DNA of 64,000 nucleotides from Sphingomonas sp. Leaf67 (GTDB lineage Bacteria > Pseudomonadota > Alphaproteobacteria > Sphingomonadales > Sphingomonadaceae), in contig NZ_LMLP01000001.1 in assembly GCF_001421965.1 (NCBI RefSeq), positions 124,001 to 188,000 of the forward strand. The letters run 5' to 3'. Position 1 is the stretch's first letter; each line of letters begins with the position of its first letter. Made by a program: the position numbers and the translations under genes. The notes below the pieces were generated by a model. The model made no database searches. It saw only the letters and a program-made list of their open reading frames with translations, and was not told where the DNA came from. Positions 62,668-64,000 of this stretch are shown one piece after another.

Positions 62668-64000
62668 ATGACCGAGAAGAGTGGAGCCGCCATTTTGGTC
62701 GAGGCCCTCGTCGACCTCGGCGTGGAAGTCGTATTCGGCTATCCCGGCGGCGCGGTGCTGCCGATCTACGACGCGCTGTTCGAACATAGCCGGATCAAGC
62801 ACATCCTCGTCCGTCACGAACAAGCCGCGACCCATGCGGCGGAGGGCTATGCCCGCTCGACCGGCAAGCCGGGCGTCGTGCTGGTCACCTCGGGTCCGGG
62901 GGCGACGAACGCGATTACCGGCATCACCGACGCGCTGCTCGATTCGATCCCGATGGTCGTCATCACCGGACAGGTTCCGACCGCGCTGATCGGCACCGAC
63001 GCGTTTCAGGAGGCCGATACCGTCGGCATTACGCGTCACTGCTGCAAGCACAATTATCTGGTGAAGGACCCTGCGAAGCTCGGCCATGTCATTCACGAGG
63101 CGTTTCATATCGCCACCGCCGGCCGCCCCGGCCCGGTCGTGGTCGATATTCCGAAGGACGTGCAGGTCGCGACCGCGCGCTACACCAAGCCCGGCCCGAT
63201 CCAGCACAAGACCTATCGTCCGAAGGTGAAGGCCGACCGGGCGCAGATCGAGCAGGTCGTCGACATGCTGGCGGCGGCCGAACGGCCGGTGCTGTACACC
63301 GGCGGCGGCATCATCAATTCGGGTCCGGGCGCGTCGCAGCTGCTGCGCGAACTGGTCCGGGTGTCGGGCGCGCCGGTCACCTCGACGTTGATGGGGCTCG
63401 GCGCCCTGCCCGCTTCCAGCCCGAACTGGCTGGGGATGCTGGGGATGCACGGCACCTATGAAGCGAATATGGCGATGAACGAGGCCGATCTGGTCATCGC
63501 CATCGGCGCGCGTTTCGACGACCGGGTGACGGGACGTCTCGACGCTTTTTCCCCGCGCAGCCGCAAGGTCCATATCGATATCGACCGGTCGAGCGTGAAC
63601 AAGATCGTGCGCGCCGATCTGGGCATCATCGCCGATGCGGGCCATGCGATGGAGGACATGGTCCGCGTCTGGAAAGCGCGTCAGCATCCAAAGCCGGACC
63701 TGTCGGGATGGTGGACGAAGATCGACGGCTGGCGTGCGAAGCGTTGCCTCGACTTCCCCGAATCGACCAGGGAGATCATGCCGCAGCGTGCGATCCGTGC
63801 GCTGTACGCGGCGACCAAGCATCGCGCGCCGATCATCTCAACCGAGGTCGGCCAGCATCAGATGTGGGCCGCGCAGCATTTCGGGTTCGAAGCACCAAAC
63901 AAGTGGCTGACCAGCGGCGGTCTCGGCACGATGGGCTATGGCCTGCCCGCCGCGATCGGCGCGCAGCTCGGGAATCCGGGGGCGCTGTGCATCGACATCG
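62668..64000 (+). CDS. ilvB: Acetolactate synthase large subunit, 3' end missing
   Basis: The visible 444 codons encode the biosynthetic acetohydroxyacid synthase large subunit, first common step of valine, leucine and isoleucine synthesis. Visible motifs are FGYPGGAVLPIYDAL, the catalytic Glu in RHEQAATHAAEGYAR, SGPGATNAI and the start of the TPP domain (ISTEVGQHQMWAAQ, GGLGTMGYGLPAAIGA). AGGAG precedes the ATG. The gene runs past the right edge; ilvN probably follows (inference). Confidence 0.96.
   Translation, partial: MTEKSGAAILVEALVDLGVEVVFGYPGGAVLPIYDALFEHSRIKHILVRHEQAATHAAEGYARSTGKPGVVLVTSGPGATNAITGITDALLDSIPMVVITGQVPTALIGTDAFQEADTVGITRHCCKHNYLVKDPAKLGHVIHEAFHIATAGRPGPVVVDIPKDVQVATARYTKPGPIQHKTYRPKVKADRAQIEQVVDMLAAAERPVLYTGGGIINSGPGASQLLRELVRVSGAPVTSTLMGLGALPASSPNWLGMLGMHGTYEANMAMNEADLVIAIGARFDDRVTGRLDAFSPRSRKVHIDIDRSSVNKIVRADLGIIADAGHAMEDMVRVWKARQHPKPDLSGWWTKIDGWRAKRCLDFPESTREIMPQRAIRALYAATKHRAPIISTEVGQHQMWAAQHFGFEAPNKWLTSGGLGTMGYGLPAAIGAQLGNPGALCIDI

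Overview
The window is high-GC DNA carrying mostly core genes of an alphaproteobacterium. I infer Sphingomonadaceae (Sphingomonas-like) from the gene content and order: the uppS-cdsA-dxr-rseP-bamA-skp-fabZ run, a TonB receptor paired with a beta-helix lipoprotein, prolyl-4-hydroxylase-like and DUF3089-like proteins, and L31 without zinc cysteines. No insertion sequence, prophage, integrase, CRISPR array or rRNA was seen. Three tRNA genes are present: His-GTG, Val-CAC and Leu-TAG.

Region 1 (1-14.4 kb) is the most accessory part. It holds two paralogous membrane polysaccharide enzymes in opposite orientation: a GT2 plus deacetylase C-terminal part cut by the left edge, and a complete GH18-NodB-GT2 fusion. 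They flank a regulatory block made of an OmpR-type two-component pair with a small PDZ protein, a LacI repressor, and a hybrid PAS histidine kinase with an N-terminal ParD/CopG-like ribbon-helix-helix segment. A GH3 beta-glucosidase follows, with a LacI-type operator candidate in its upstream region.

Region 2 (14.4-29.2 kb) is a minus-strand housekeeping block: rpsB-tsf-pyrH-frr, then uppS-cdsA-dxr-rseP-bamA-skp-fabZ joined by 1-4 bp overlaps with GTG/TTG starts, then rpmE. It links translation, undecaprenyl and isoprenoid supply, phospholipid precursor, outer-membrane assembly and fatty-acid synthesis. Psd-PssA (phosphatidylethanolamine synthesis) and isocitrate dehydrogenase follow.

Region 3 (29.2-38.3 kb) has a KefB-like antiporter, a Leu/Val-type amino-acid dehydrogenase, tRNA-His, a 2OG-Fe(II) hydroxylase, the TonB receptor/lipoprotein pair, tRNA-Val and HU.

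Region 4 (38.3-48.8 kb) is a proteostasis cluster: lon, an M1 aminopeptidase, a HAD phosphatase, clpX, clpP, a glycosyltransferase, and trigger factor with an unusual His-rich tail.

Region 5 (48.8-64 kb) holds gatCAB with a periplasmic cyclophilin, ruvX, pyrB with a catalytically degenerate dihydroorotase partner, an orphan ParA-small protein-SPOR operon facing a second SPOR gene, serB and miaA with overlapping divergent starts, and the start of the acetolactate synthase large subunit gene cut by the right edge.

The best candidates for undescribed biology are the RHH-fused hybrid kinase within the paired polysaccharide synthase locus, and the orphan ParA/131-aa/SPOR module. Most other genes are ordinary core genes.
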